The position numbers were made by a program, and so were the translations under genes. Below are positions 12,290 to 23,489 of a stretch of 64,000 nt of DNA, piece after piece; the stretch's first letter is position 1, and every line of letters starts with the position of its first letter. The DNA lies in contig VYZB01000270.1 of the NCBI GenBank assembly GCA_013397455.1, positions 785,407-849,406 of the forward strand, in the 5' to 3' direction. Source of the stretch: Crotophaga sulcirostris (lineage: Eukaryota; Chordata; Aves; Cuculiformes; Crotophagidae). The notes below the pieces were generated by a model. The model was not told the DNA's origin. It was given only the letters and a program-made list of their open reading frames with translations, and searched no databases.

Positions 12290-13151
12290 TTGACACTGCT
12301 CTCCCGTTTCACACCATGAAACACGGCTCCCCCGTTGAACGCGGTTCTCCCATGTAATACCATTTAACCCCGCTCTCCTGTTGGACACCATTAAACGCAG
12401 TTCCCCCAACAAACACGGTTCTCCCGTTTAATGCCGTTTTTCCCGTTGGACACCATTAAATGCAGTTCCCCCAGTGAAGACGGTTCTCCCATTTAATGCC
12501 GTTTTTCCTGTTTCACACCATTAAACGCAGCTCCCCCAATAAACACGGTTCTCCCATTTAATGCCGTTTTTAACGCTGCTCCCCCATCTTCAACGTGGCT
12601 CTCCTGTTGGACACCGCTCTCCCGTTCAGCGCCACTTGACGCCGCTCTCCCGTTTAGCACCGTTAAGTGCAGCTTCCCCCATTAAACTCGGTTCTCCCGT
12701 TTAACCCCGCTCTCCTGTCAGATGTGCCTCTCACAATTTTAACGTGCCCCATTAAACGCGGCTCTCCCGTTTGACACCATTTGATGCTGTTCGATGCCTC
12801 TCTTCCGTTTAAAGTGGCTCCCCATTAACGCTGCTTAAAGCTGCTCTCCTGCTTAACGCAGCTCTACCTTTTGGCGCTGTTAAATGGGGCCTCTCCCGTT
12901 TAACGCGACTCCCCCGTTCTTAACCTGGCTTTCCCGTTTGATGCTGTGAAACGCTGCTCCCCTGGTTTTGACACTGCTCTCCCGTTAAGCACCGTTTTCC
13001 CATTTAACGCGGCTCCCGTTTGACACCGCTCTCCCGTTCAACGCAGTTAAACGCCGCTCTCCCGTTTGACGCCGTTTCCCGCCGCTCCCCCGTGTTTAAC
13101 ACCGCTCTCCCGTTTGACGCCGTTTCCCGCCGCCCCCCGTGTTTAACACCT
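12290..13151. repeat. degenerate GC-rich minisatellite upstream of ENDOG, running into an assembly gap
   Basis: Dozens of imperfect copies of a roughly 20-25-base monomer built on CTCCCGTTTRACRCCG, alternating with CCCCCATTAAACGCGG-like variants. The last two visible units (about 13044-13151) are a 46-48-base higher-order unit, CTCTCCCGTTTGACGCCG plus TTTCCCGCCG plus CCCCGTGTTTAACACC. Homogeneity rises towards the gap. The long frames crossing it are artefacts of the repeat and the N run. Confidence 0.88.
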
Positions 13152-13704
13152 NNNNNNNNNNNNNNNNNNNNNNNNNNNNNNNNNNNNNNNNNNNNNNNNN
13201 NNNNNNNNNNNNNNNNNNNNNNNNNNNNNNNNNNNNNNNNNNNNNNNNNNNNNNNNNNNNNNNNNNNNNNNNNNNNNNNNNNNNNNNNNNNNNNNNNNNN
13301 NNNNNNNNNNNNNNNNNNNNNNNNNNNNNNNNNNNNNNNNNNNNNNNNNNNNNNNNNNNNNNNNNNNNNNNNNNNNNNNNNNNNNNNNNNNNNNNNNNNN
13401 NNNNNNNNNNNNNNNNNNNNNNNNNNNNNNNNNNNNNNNNNNNNNNNNNNNNNNNNNNNNNNNNNNNNNNNNNNNNNNNNNNNNNNNNNNNNNNNNNNNN
13501 NNNNNNNNNNNNNNNNNNNNNNNNNNNNNNNNNNNNNNNNNNNNNNNNNNNNNNNNNNNNNNNNNNNNNNNNNNNNNNNNNNNNNNNNNNNNNNNNNNNN
13601 NNNNNNNNNNNNNNNNNNNNNNNNNNNNNNNNNNNNNNNNNNNNNNNNNNNNNNNNNNNNNNNNNNNNNNNNNNNNNNNNNNNNNNNNNNNNNNNNNNNN
13701 NNNN
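13152..13704. other. assembly gap, 553 N
   Basis: A run of 553 undetermined bases between the minisatellite and the body of ENDOG exon 1. It hides the rest of the repeat and the ENDOG transcription start, initiator codon and targeting-peptide codons. Confidence 0.99.
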
Positions 13705-15770
13705 CACCCGGTACGGGCTGCCCGGGCTGGCGCAGGTGCGCAGCCGCGAGTCCTACGTGCTGTGCTACGACCCGCGCAGCCGCAGCGCGCTCTGGGTCAT
13801 CGAGCAGCTCGGGCCCGGCAGCCTGAGCGGCGCCGCCGAGCGCGCCCGCTGCGACTTCCAGGAGGATGAGTCGGTGCACGAGTACCACCGCGCCACCAAC
13901 GGCGACTACCGCGGCAGCGGCTTCGACCGCGGGCACCTGGCGGCCGCCGCCAACCACAGGTGGAGCCAGAAGGCCATGCAGGACACCTTCTACCTCAGCA
14001 ACGTCGCCCCGCAGGTGGGAGAGCCAGGGAGTGGCCTGGTTGGGAAAGAGCTCTGGGATCAGCGAGGCCAACCGCACCCGTCCACTGCTAAACCATCTCT
14101 GAGCACCTCATCCACCTGGCTTTTAAGCCCCTCCAGGGATGGGGACTCCAGCACCTCCCTGGGCAGCCTCTGCCAGTGCCTTGGAGCCCTTTTCCATGAA
14201 GGAATTTTTCCCCAAATCCAATCTGAACCTCCCCTGGCACAACTTGCAGCCATTTCCTCTCATCCCATCCCCTGCCACTTGGGAGAAGAGACCAGCACCC
14301 ACCTCACCACAGCCTCCTTTCAGGCAGTTGTAGACAGTGATGAGGTCTCCCCTCAGCCTCCTCTTCTTAAGGCTAAACAGCCCCAGCTCCCTCAAGCTGC
14401 CAGGGCAGCAGTGGAGTCACCATCCCTGGAGGTGTTTAAAAGACATGGAAATGTGTTGCTTAGGGACATGATTTAGTGGTGGAGTTGGCCATGTCAGGTA
14501 AAGGGTTGACTCGATACTAAAGGTCTTTTCCAACCTAAATGATTCCCTGGTTCTATAACCACAATCCTGCAAACACACCTGCCTGTGTGCTTCTCTCAAG
14601 CCGTGGGAGATGCTGTGGGAGCCACGTTAAACAGGTGGGCAGACACTTGCAAAGATCATGGGTTGAGGCAAGGGGGTTCTGTTCCTGGGTGTGCAAACCA
14701 GGACCTCGCTGTATGCAGCTTCCAGAGCAGAGGTGATAGTGGAGATCTCTTGTGGAAGGTGTCTGGGGCACTGTGGGATGTGTTACAGAAAAGGCAGGTG
14801 TGGGAACTGGGAGGGAATTCCCCAGCAACTGATTGCTGGTGTCGCCCTGGTTGTGTTTCTAGAATCCTCATTTGAACCAGAATGCCTGGAATAACCTTGA
14901 GAAATACTGCAGAAGCTTGGCAAGGAACAACAAGAATGTCTATGTCTGCACAGGACCCCTTTTCCTGCCCAGGTAAATGCAAGGGCAAGCTGGGACCATG
15001 CTGGAAAGATGCATCACGCTGGGTTTCTTGGGCTGAAACGTAACCGAGTCACTTTTGTTTGCAGTCCTCACAATACAGCAGCAGCAGATTACTGGATTAT
15101 TAGACTAACAGCAGGCTACAGACCCCTTCCCTGCAGAGTAAAGCTTCTAGGTTTTATTGCATGGACTGCTTCTCCATTTCAAAGCATGATTTTATTTGCG
15201 AAGGTCTTCACGTAGCACTAAAGAGCAGCTTTACCTTCAGCAGCAGGAAAGGTTGTTAAGGAGAGACAGTGGCAAAGGGTTTGTGAGGCGCAGACCCAAC
15301 ACACAGCTCAGCCTCATTGTGTTTGTTATGTTAACTCTACCTCAGTACCATTTTCACACCCCTACTGCAGAAGCAGGGCTGTTCCCTGCCATGCTGTGGG
15401 GTGGAGGCTTCCTTAGGTGAAGGGCTGAGAGGGTGGAGGTGGCAGCAGCCTGGGAGGTAACATGGAATATTGCTGTTGGCACAGGATGGAGGCCGATGGC
15501 AAGATGTATGTCAAGTACCAGGTGATTGGGAAGAACAATGTGGCTGTCCCCACGCATTTCTTCAAGGTGCTCATCTTGGAAAAGGAGAGCGGGGAGATTG
15601 AGTTGCGCTCCTATGTGATGCCCAACAGCCCCGTGGATGAGAAAATCCCCCTGGATCGGTTCCTGGTTCCAATCGAGAGCATTGAGCGAGCTTCGGGGCT
15701 CCTCTTTGTCCCAAACATCTTGAAGAGAACAAGTAACTTGAAAGCCATCACAGCTGGAAGCAAGAGTTGA
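13705..15770 (+). CDS. ENDOG: ENDOG, mitochondrial endonuclease G (N-terminus lost in gap)
   Basis: Mitochondrial intermembrane-space DNA/RNA non-specific nuclease of the beta-beta-alpha-metal family, released to cut DNA in apoptosis and linked to mtDNA turnover. Three exon segments join in frame: 13705-14014 (partial), 14863-14972 and 15485-15770 (TGA). They encode 234 residues against 297 in human, so about 63 N-terminal residues, including the targeting peptide, are in the gap. The catalytic motif [15 protein letters not shown] is intact around 13920-13962, giving the catalytic His. [11 protein letters not shown] in exon 2 supplies the metal-binding Asn region. The C-terminus reads [10 protein letters not shown], one Ser longer than remembered human. 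Exon 1 is extremely GC-rich, unlike exons 2 and 3, a common pattern in avian microchromosome genes. The gene converges on SPOUT1. Confidence 0.96.
14060..14402 (-). mobile_element. CR1 LINE 3' fragment, antisense, in ENDOG intron 1
   Basis: Reverse complement of the CR1 3' region: plus-strand landmarks are CCCCTCCAGGGATGGGGACT, CTGCCACTTGGGAGAAGAGA, GGTCTCCCCTCAGCCTCC and GGCTAAACAGCCCCAGCTCC. The 5' end of the element is at about 14400 and the 3' end near the exon 1 donor. Confidence 0.92.
14403..14562 (+). mobile_element. CR1 LINE 3'-end fragment, sense, in ENDOG intron 1
   Basis: Starts with GTGGAGTCACCATCCCTGGA then GGTGTTTAAAAGACATGG and ends AAGGTCTTTTCCAACCTAAA, ATGATTCCCTGG. It abuts the antisense copy directly, so the pair is head-to-head with essentially no spacer. 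Confidence 0.88.
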
Positions 15771-16670
15771 ACCCAGAGTAGACAAATCCAAGTATCCCAT
15801 GGGAAGGGACTCACAGCACTTGTCTGCAGAATGATAGTTCCTTATGCAATTTTAAATGTGGGAAATAAGAATCAAACCCATGCTTCTCTCTACCCTTCCC
15901 CCTGCTTCATTAGCAGTGAAACAGGCATACGCAGGTCCTGCAGGAAGCTCCTGGGCACTTGACTTTGGCAGCTCCCTAGAATTTAGCCCTGATCCACAGT
16001 AGGGATTGTACCCCTGTAATTGCTCCCTTTGAGGTGCCTGTGGCTCGTTAAGGCACCTTTGAGCAAGGTCACTTAATCACTGCTGTTGCCTCTTAAGGCA
16101 AGTCACTTAATTCCTGCTATTCAGCAGGGAAGGGTGGGAGCAAGATGGGTGCAGGGGGAGGAGAGGTTCCTGCCTTTCTGTGGATGAAGGATTTTACAAT
16201 TGTTTTCTCTCAGAAGATGGTTTTAGCAGTAAATCTTTTAACACAGTACTGGTTGTTTCTTATCTGTTCTTACCAAAGCCCTGAATATCTCAGCAGGAGC
16301 AGGAAGGACAGAGCCAACTTTTCCACCTGCTTTCCTGTTTGAGCTCACTGTAGGCAAAGCTTAAGGCAACATGGATGGAGCCAAACTGTAACGAGCTTTG
16401 CTTTAAGCACTGAGGCCCAACCGAAGCTCCAGCCCTTCCTGCTGTTGGGAGGGATAAAGCCTTGGAGTTGAAGCATGGGCTGGGGGAGTCAGGGTAACTG
16501 AGACAGGAACAGCTTCTTGGTATAAGGACTAAGTTTTGACTTCCTTTAAGTCTGAAGGTCACCTGGCTCCAGAGGCACTGAGCCATGCAGAATCTCTGGA
16601 CACAGAGTGCCCACCCTCTGCACGAAGACACTTGCACACAGCCTTCAGGGCAGCTGAGGTTCTGTACTGC
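15771..16670. other. ENDOG 3' UTR and ENDOG-SPOUT1 convergent interval
   Basis: About 900 bases between the ENDOG stop and the SPOUT1 polyadenylation signal. No canonical AATAAA for ENDOG is visible on the plus strand; AGTAAA at 16228-16233 is a possible variant signal. No repeat or other gene recognised. Confidence 0.5.
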
Positions 16671-16676
16671 TTTATT
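16671..16676 (-). terminator. SPOUT1 polyadenylation signal (AATAAA on minus strand)
   Basis: TTTATT on the plus strand, so AATAAA in the SPOUT1 sense. It lies 245 bases beyond the stop codon and is the nearest canonical signal. Confidence 0.65.
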
Positions 16677-16920
16677 CCCCACCCCAGAGGTCTGATTACT
16701 CAGTCCCAGCTGCCAAAGGGCAGGAACCAGTCATCAGCTGGACCACCCAAGCAGGAGGGCACAGACACTGGTCCCATGAGCAGCTGGATGCCTGGTCAGA
16801 CAGTGCTGCCAGCTTCAGTCACACTGTGTCTTGGCCCCATCAGGCTCTTGGAGTGATTTGCCCAGCACCCCGCGTTCAAACAGCCCCATTCCCTGAGCCA
16901 GTCCACAGCTGATGGCAAGG

Positions 16921-19900
16921 TCAGTGCTTTTCTTCCCCTTGGCTGTCGCTGCGTGTCTTCACTGCTTCATCAATGTGGGGTCTCAGTGCCGACAGAGAGA
17001 TCAGCAGTGCTTCCTGGAATAGACCCAGACAGCAGTCACAACCGCTGCTCCCAGAGGAGCACTGGGCAAGCCAGTTCCCCAGTTCCATGGGGAATGACAG
17101 CCTGGCTGCATGTGCCAGTGCCAGAGGCAGAAACGCAGCGCTGCACCGTGCACACCGGCATCATTAGCCACCCGCCCTACCTCGGTTCGGATGGTTCGGC
17201 TGCCCTGGCTGGGACAAGTGTTCAGGTAGAAGTCAAACAAGATGCTTGGGTCGGTGACCTCCAGGTTTGGGTCCACATCAACCCCAGCTTCCAAGCCCTC
17301 GAGACCTCCAAACACAACCAGGGCGTGCCTAGGGGAGAGCAGAGGGCCAGGGTGAGACGGGAGGCTGGCTCTTACGCTGGTACCAAAGCAGATGCTACAA
17401 GAGAGCTCCTCATGTGCCTTCAACCTTCCAAGAACTGGCTTTACAGATACAGTTCTCTTGTCTTGATCTGCAAGAAGCAGACTCATTTCTTTTGTTCAGG
17501 TGTCTGGGTCTGTGTTCAAGCTCCTCTGTGCAGCGGAATCGAGGAGCTGTGCCCTTTGCTGACAATGCAGCTGCCTCCACAACAAAGCCCCACAGCACCT
17601 GGCCAAGGTGACGGTCCCTGCTACCAACTGCATTGGGAGAACCCGCTCTAGAGATGCGGAGAAGGAATTTGCCTTGTTCTGGGGTAACTCCCCCAGCTCG
17701 TCATGCAGAGGGATGTGCCTTGGTGTGAAAGGGAGCAGCAGAGTACAGGACAGAGCCTGCAGGCGAGGCTTGCACTTGTGTCTGGGAGCATTCTTGCCCT
17801 GGAGAACACCGAGGCCCAGTGCAGCTCTGCTTCCTGCACCAGCCCTCACTGGGGGCTCCGATGGGGCCAAGGAGGGAGGACACAAACCTGAAGGAGGGGA
17901 GAGTGGCCTGGTCCACAGAGCTGCCCCGCTCCGAGGTTCCAATGGAGAGATCATAGCCTTCCTTGAATGGGCACTCTGAAAAGACAGCACCTGGGAAACA
18001 AACACAGTATGGGGTTATCCACGCGGTGTCCTCGCCCACACCGCGTGCCTTCTCGACAGGATCAAACACTCCACAGGTGAGTGGTTACAGCAGAGGGAAT
18101 TGCTTTTCAGTGACACCATCAGTACATCAGGAGACAGAAGAATGATCCCTCTTTCCTATGTGATTGCCTTGCTGCAGGAGTCTCTGGCACTCAACTGCAG
18201 CACCTTTCCTCAAAGCTCAAGGAGGTGCCAGGAGTCATTCCTTCACCTTGTGACTCTCCTAGAAGTCCAATCAATCAGAAGACAGGAAGAAGAATTTTGC
18301 AGGGCTCTTGAAACCAAATGTCACTGCTGGTTTTGGTGTGAAAGAACAGGAGGCAATTATGATGGAAACGGGGATGGAGAGCACTAACTTGTCTCCTGCT
18401 GCAACAGTGAGTGGAAACACAGGGCAGAGCACTCATGGGTGCTGGGTGATCCATTCCTCTCACTTTAGCCCTTAAATCTGATAGCCTCGTGGCTGCTAGC
18501 TGCACATGAAAGCTGCCTTTGAGGTGAGAGATTTCAAAGAGAGATGTTAATGGGTGCTGCAGATGTGCAGGCAGTAGCCCTGAAACTGGTGTGGAAATTC
18601 AGGCAGAGAGCAGAGAACCCCTGCGAAGACTTACTCAAGCAGGAGGCGAGGCGGACGCTGTAGCCCCAGTACAAGCCTGACACTGTCCGAGGGTGGTTTG
18701 AAGACACCACGGTGCCTTTCCGCACTTTGGCTTCTGAAAGGGAGGCAAAGAGATTAACAACCCCTGCGATCCGCTAGGGAGAGCTGGGTTTGACCAGCCA
18801 CGTATGGCAGTTTGTCCCAGGGAAGGGCACTAACTCGTCATACAACCAAGACCCGTCCTTTTGAGCGCATTCTGGAAAGTGTGCAGTTATATTTGGGTTG
18901 TTCACTGTTGATTAAAAAGGTGGTAGCTCTTTCCAGTTAACTAGGGAGGTATGGAAAGGGTGTTATTAGAGCAGAGCGTGGAGCGAAGGGAGTGTGCAGA
19001 GCTGCTGGGTGCCTTCAAACATCAGTAACCTGGAGGCTCCCATATGGAGGACCAACTCCTGCAGGACTGAAGTTTATGGAGCAGTGGATTACCTGGATTC
19101 TGGGGTTTCTCCAGGTGCACGGTGACTCGCAGGCCGGGCTTCAGCTGCCTGTCGATCTGCACCTCCTGCAGTGACAGTCACCATCAGCATCAGACATTCT
19201 GAAAGTACTGGGGAAGGTGGGGGAGGGAAGGGAACCCTCTGAGGAAGTGGGGTCTGTTCTGGTCTGGAGCTGGAATGAGAGGCTTTACGATCAGGGCCTG
19301 TGTGGTTCATGGAGAGCAGGCTCAGAATGGCCAGGTCAGCAGTCTGAGACTTAGTTTGCTGCTCAAAGGTTCAACCCCAGCAGTGAAGCAAGGATGTGCT
19401 ATAATGGGCAAACCTGCCAAGACTTGGGAAGCTACAACCACTACCAGGCCAGAAGGGCGAAGACTGCAACAGCATTAAACCCCATGCCAGTCCATGCCAG
19501 CCTTCAGGAACTCAGCAGTACCCACACTGCCTGCTTCAGATCTACCAGACAGGAGAAATAGTTTGGGTAACAGACATACCTTCCTCATCCCACAGTTAAC
19601 AAAAGAGCCTTTTCCTGGTTTAGTTGGACGGTCCAACACGACGCCTTCTCGGTACTCTGAATCCTCATCCATCCGCATGTGGTGGGGGCTGTCCAGGGGG
19701 TTGAGCAGCCCTAGAATGGCACAGGGGAAAGCAGCTGCTAAGGAGAGGACACAAACAGTGGGAACACAGGGGTAGGTGCAACTGCTCGGCTGCCACTTCC
19801 CTCTCTGGCCCAGCAAACCCTGGCACAGCACCCACACCCCTGCTCTCTGAATGGGGGGGAAGTTTCTCAGTTCTGGGCATGCCACGCCAATCTGGAGCCC

Positions 19901-22409
19901 GAGCGCAGGGAGGGGGAGCCAACAGCTTGGGACAGAGACAGCGGAATCGTTACCTGCAAACTGCAGATCCTCATGTTTTGGAAAAAAGGATTTCCTCAAG
20001 TACCTGTTATCAGAAGGGTCAAATGTGAAAACGGTTGTTTTTATGGCATCCAGCCCTCAATTCTAGCCCTGCTCTGACTCAAAGGAGCTGAGTACAGAGA
20101 AAAGCTTGTCTGATCTACCTCTGATGTACGATGGAAGTTGTATCCTGCATTCACTGCTCCTCTTTTCATTAAATTCCCAAACCAGACATGTCAAACAACT
20201 AGACTGCATGTTCCTGCATAATTATGTGACATGAACAGAACATGCCTCCTGCTCCCATAGCCTCTAGCATGAGATATCCATGTAGTCAGTTCTGGTGCAG
20301 TGTCTGACCATGGTGGACTTACTGAGGGCACTCCAAGTACTGCAGAATCCGAGCCAGCTGCACACAAGCCTTGCCTCTCTTTCCAATGCCTTCAAAGTCC
20401 CCCTCCACACTCCTGAAAGAAAAAGAGCAGCGTGTAAACTCAGCATGAGACTGCACAGCCCCGAATGGCCAGGGCTCCAGAAGCCCAAGCCTTACTCCTT
20501 AATCTGAAAATAGCAGCACGCTCCACCCCTAAGAAGTAAAAGGGCTACTGCAGGGACCGTTAACAAATCCTATTTGGAACTCTCTCTGTAAGCCAAGGAT
20601 CTTTTTCAGTTTTGTTTTTGATCTTGGTGTATAGACACAACCTGGCAGCTAGACGTTACAGAATTGCAGGGCTTGGCCAGTCAACACAGATGCAGGTCCA
20701 GGCTGAAAAGGTGAAGGACAGGAAGTCTTCTTTCAGGACACAGGCATGACCTACCCCTACACAGCAAGGTTTAAAGAGTACAGGAGAACCTGACCTCTTG
20801 CTGCTTTGTCATCCCTATGCTGGGATAACCGATCCTGGTTGCCAGGGCAGTTAAATCAACATCTTTGCCCAGGGGCCCTGTATTCCTGGTGTCTGAGAGA
20901 GGCTCAGATGCCTACTTGAGGTAAACATGGTTCTTTCCCAGTCTGAGCTTAATAAGCAACTTTAAGAACCAGAAAGCAGAGAGGAAATGCTTTCTGCAGA
21001 ACAAGGTGGCTCCTCCTTACTTTACGTCTTCCCCCTGCTCATCAAACACAACGATCTCATCCACGCAGAAGATGGCACAGGCCCGAGCAATCTGTCCGGC
21101 CAGGTACGTCCGCAGCTCCAGGGACTGCGCGTTGTTCAGGATGGAGCCCGGCAGGGCGACGCTCACCGTGTAGTGACGCCCTGGAGAACACAGAGCCATC
21201 AGAAGAGAGCCACAGCGGGATTCCATCGACTTCCTCAGCTGCAGCTGTGATGGGGGGTAAAAAGCAGACCCTATTTCTGAGATTTTAACCACAGATTTTC
21301 TCTTAACCAAGGCCTTGGTGCAGTGCTGGCTGCGCTGTGTTTGTACCTCTTGATGCACAGGGGTTGGGCCCAAAGAGACCAGGGTGCTCAGCACCACCTT
21401 TTACTGCTGTGCAAACGCGCTGGACCCCCAAGAACTAGGATCCCAGCTCTCTCAACCCGGGGGACAACAGCATCACCATCACCTGCATCCTCCTTCTGCT
21501 CCTCCTGTTCCTTGGGCTGCTTCTCTGCCAGCTCCTGCAGCCGCTGCTTCTCCAGTTTCTTCAGCAGCTTCATTTCCTTCCATTTCTTCTTCTCTGCTTT
21601 CCCTGGAAAGCAGAACCACACCTCACTTTAAACACCTGATACCAAAAATGCCAGCAAATAAACTAAGACTAATTCGGGAGTTTTATAAAGCAGCATTCTT
21701 TATTTCAGCGCTGGGCACACAAGGGAATGATTCCATTTCAATCATGCATAATGAAACAAGAGCTGGGGACAGAATACATGTCCCACTTACATGCATATGT
21801 ATAAATTCTCCCATAAATCTCATGTATATTCTACTACTTTCCAAGGACTAATTTTAATTTTGTTTTGAACTTCACAACAGCCAAGTCTCCGCTAATTAGA
21901 GCTTCAGAGCTAATTCTCTGTCCAACATTGCATTCTTAGATAAGGAAAGAAACAGTCTGGGAACAGAACTATTTAAAAAAACAGACTATCAGAAGACCAG
22001 ACTGCCTAACTTCCAAAAAATACTGTTACTAGGATAGCGCTTCACTGAAGTCAGTTAGAGAAGTGATGCCACATGAAACTGATCCCAACACGAAACTGAT
22101 CCTACTTAAATCAAAATACTTCACATTTTGTAGCAGTATCTCCTTCCTGTACCACACCGAGCTCTCCCGGCCCCCCACCCGGCCCCTCACGGCCCAAGGC
22201 CCCGCCGGCGTGAGAGGCTCCCCATGCCCGCTGCCCGCCCTTACTCTCCTGCTTCCAGCGCCGCCAATCCACCTTCCTCTCCTCCACCTGCGGGAGACAA
22301 CGCCCGTTACCGCCGGGGTCCCCTCAAGGCACCGGGGGAGCCGGCACCCCCTCCCCGTGTCCCCCCCCCGCACCCCTCGCGGCCGCTTCGCCTCGCTGCC
22401 CTCCGCCAT
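16921..22409 (-). CDS. SPOUT1: SPOUT1 (C9orf114, CENP-32), SPOUT-domain RNA methyltransferase
   Basis: Complete gene. Twelve coding exons, in transcript order: 22409-22374, 22287-22245, 21602-21483, 21180-21021, 20412-20323, 20003-19954, 19710-19580, 19165-19093, 18733-18635, 17990-17888, 17328-17181 and 17013-16921 (TGA). They total 1146 bases, 381 residues, against 376 in human. The N-terminus is Lys-rich and probably coiled (KKKWKEMKLLKKLEKQRLQ). The SPOUT fold begins at YTVSVALPGSILNNAQS and ends in the knot region NTCPSQGSRTIRTE. Conserved stretches include CAIFCVDEIVVFDEQGED, LLNPLDSPHHMR and GLYWGYSVRLASCLS. The human protein is linked to spindle and centrosome integrity and is reported to methylate RNA with S-adenosylmethionine. 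The first intron donor (GGG|GTGCGG) is the weakest junction. Introns longer than 300 bases hold nothing recognised. Confidence 0.95.
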
Positions 22410-22560
22410 CTTGCACACGGGCAGCCCGGCCACGCCCCCTCGCGCTGCTGATTGGAGGAGCGCGGCGTCACGTGAGCCAACGGACAGGCAGGGGTGGAGA
22501 CGGAGCTTAGGTCGCCTGGGCGGAGAGAGAAGCTAAGCAGGAGCTGCTTCGTTCTGCGGG
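22405..22560 (-). promoter_or_regulatory. SPOUT1 CpG promoter with YY1-like, CCAAT and E-box motifs
   Basis: On the minus strand the initiator ATG sits inside AAGATGGCGG, a YY1-type core. About 45 bases upstream is a CCAAT box (ATTGG on plus at 22451-22455), and at 22468-22475 the palindromic E-box TCACGTGA. CpG-rich sequence continues through exon 1 to about 22140. The TSS itself is inferred, not seen. Confidence 0.6.
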
Positions 22561-22589
22561 AGGATGGGAGACTCGCGGACGTGCTGTGG

Positions 22590-22692
22590 CAGGGTAAAAC
22601 CTCCTGAGGATCAACAAGGCCAAGTGCGAGGTTCTGCACGTGGGCTGGGGCAGTCCTCGGTTTCCATACAGGCTGGGTGCAGAATGGGTCGT
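22590..22692 (+). mobile_element. CR1 LINE internal fragment, sense
   Basis: GATCAACAAGGCCAAGTGCG, GGTTCTGCACGTGGGC and TACAGGCTGGGTGCAGAATG are the CR1 segment that precedes the part seen at 23490. It lies about 180 bases upstream of the SPOUT1 start codon. Confidence 0.75.
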
Positions 22693-22744
22693 GTTTTCAG
22701 CATGTAAATCTCACAGATCTTTCAGAAAAAATAGGCCTGAACCT

Positions 22745-23440
22745 GCTTCCCAAGCCCTCACTCACACACAGTATCACAGTGTTACAAGGTTGGAAAGGGC
22801 CTTTGAGATCATCGAGCCCAGGCTATAACCCAACACTAACACCAACCCATCATCTAAATCATGGCATTGAGTGCCTCATCCAGTCTCTTAAATACCTCCA
22901 GGGACTCCACCACCTCCCCAGGCAGCACATTCCAATGGCCAATCACCCTTTCAGTGAAGAACTTTTTTCCTAATATCAAGCCTAAACTTTCCCTGATGAA
23001 GCTTGAGCCCATGTCCTCTTGTTCTGTCACTGGTCACCTGAGAGAAGAGACCAACCCCTGCCTGACTACAACCTCCTTTTAGGTAGTTGTAGAGAGAAAT
23101 AAGGTCTCCCCTGAGCCTCCTCTTCTCCAGGCTGAACAACCCCAGCTCCCTCAGTCCCTCCTCACAGGGCTTGTGCTCCAAACCCTTCACCACCTTCGTT
23201 GCTCTCCTCTGGACACACTCCAGTATCTTGACATCCTTCTCAAACTGAGGGGCCCAGAACTGCACACAGGACTCAAGGTGAGGCCTGACCAGTGCTGAGT
23301 GTAAGGGGATGATAACTTCTCTGGTCCTGCTGGCCACACTGTTCCTGATGCAGGCCAGGATACTATTGGCCTTCTTGGCCACTTGGGCACACTGCTGGCT
23401 CATGTTGAGTTTCTGATCTACCAGTGCTCCCAAGTCCCTT
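22745..23440 (-). mobile_element. CR1 LINE 3' region, antisense, with a residual ORF2 C-terminus
   Basis: About 700 bases of antisense CR1. An uninterrupted minus-strand frame (23433-22951, 160 codons) encodes the end of the CR1 ORF2 polyprotein, with landmarks [47 protein letters not shown] and KFRLDIRKK. The 3' end with AAAGGCCTTTGAGATCATC-type sequence is at about 22780. It is a truncated non-autonomous copy, younger than most others here since the frame is still open. Confidence 0.93.
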
Positions 23441-23489
23441 TCTGGCTGACTACTCTCCAGCCAATGAGAGAGTTAGTCGTAATTAATCC

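Noticed and set aside
13004..14476. Very long open frames of 200-450 codons spanning the 553-N gap on both strands
   Set aside because: They consist mostly of undetermined bases and minisatellite. Only the ENDOG exon part is real.
16953..17651. 232-codon plus-strand frame opposite SPOUT1
   Set aside because: It is antisense to real SPOUT1 exons 17013-16921 and 17328-17181, whose codon structure creates the open frame.
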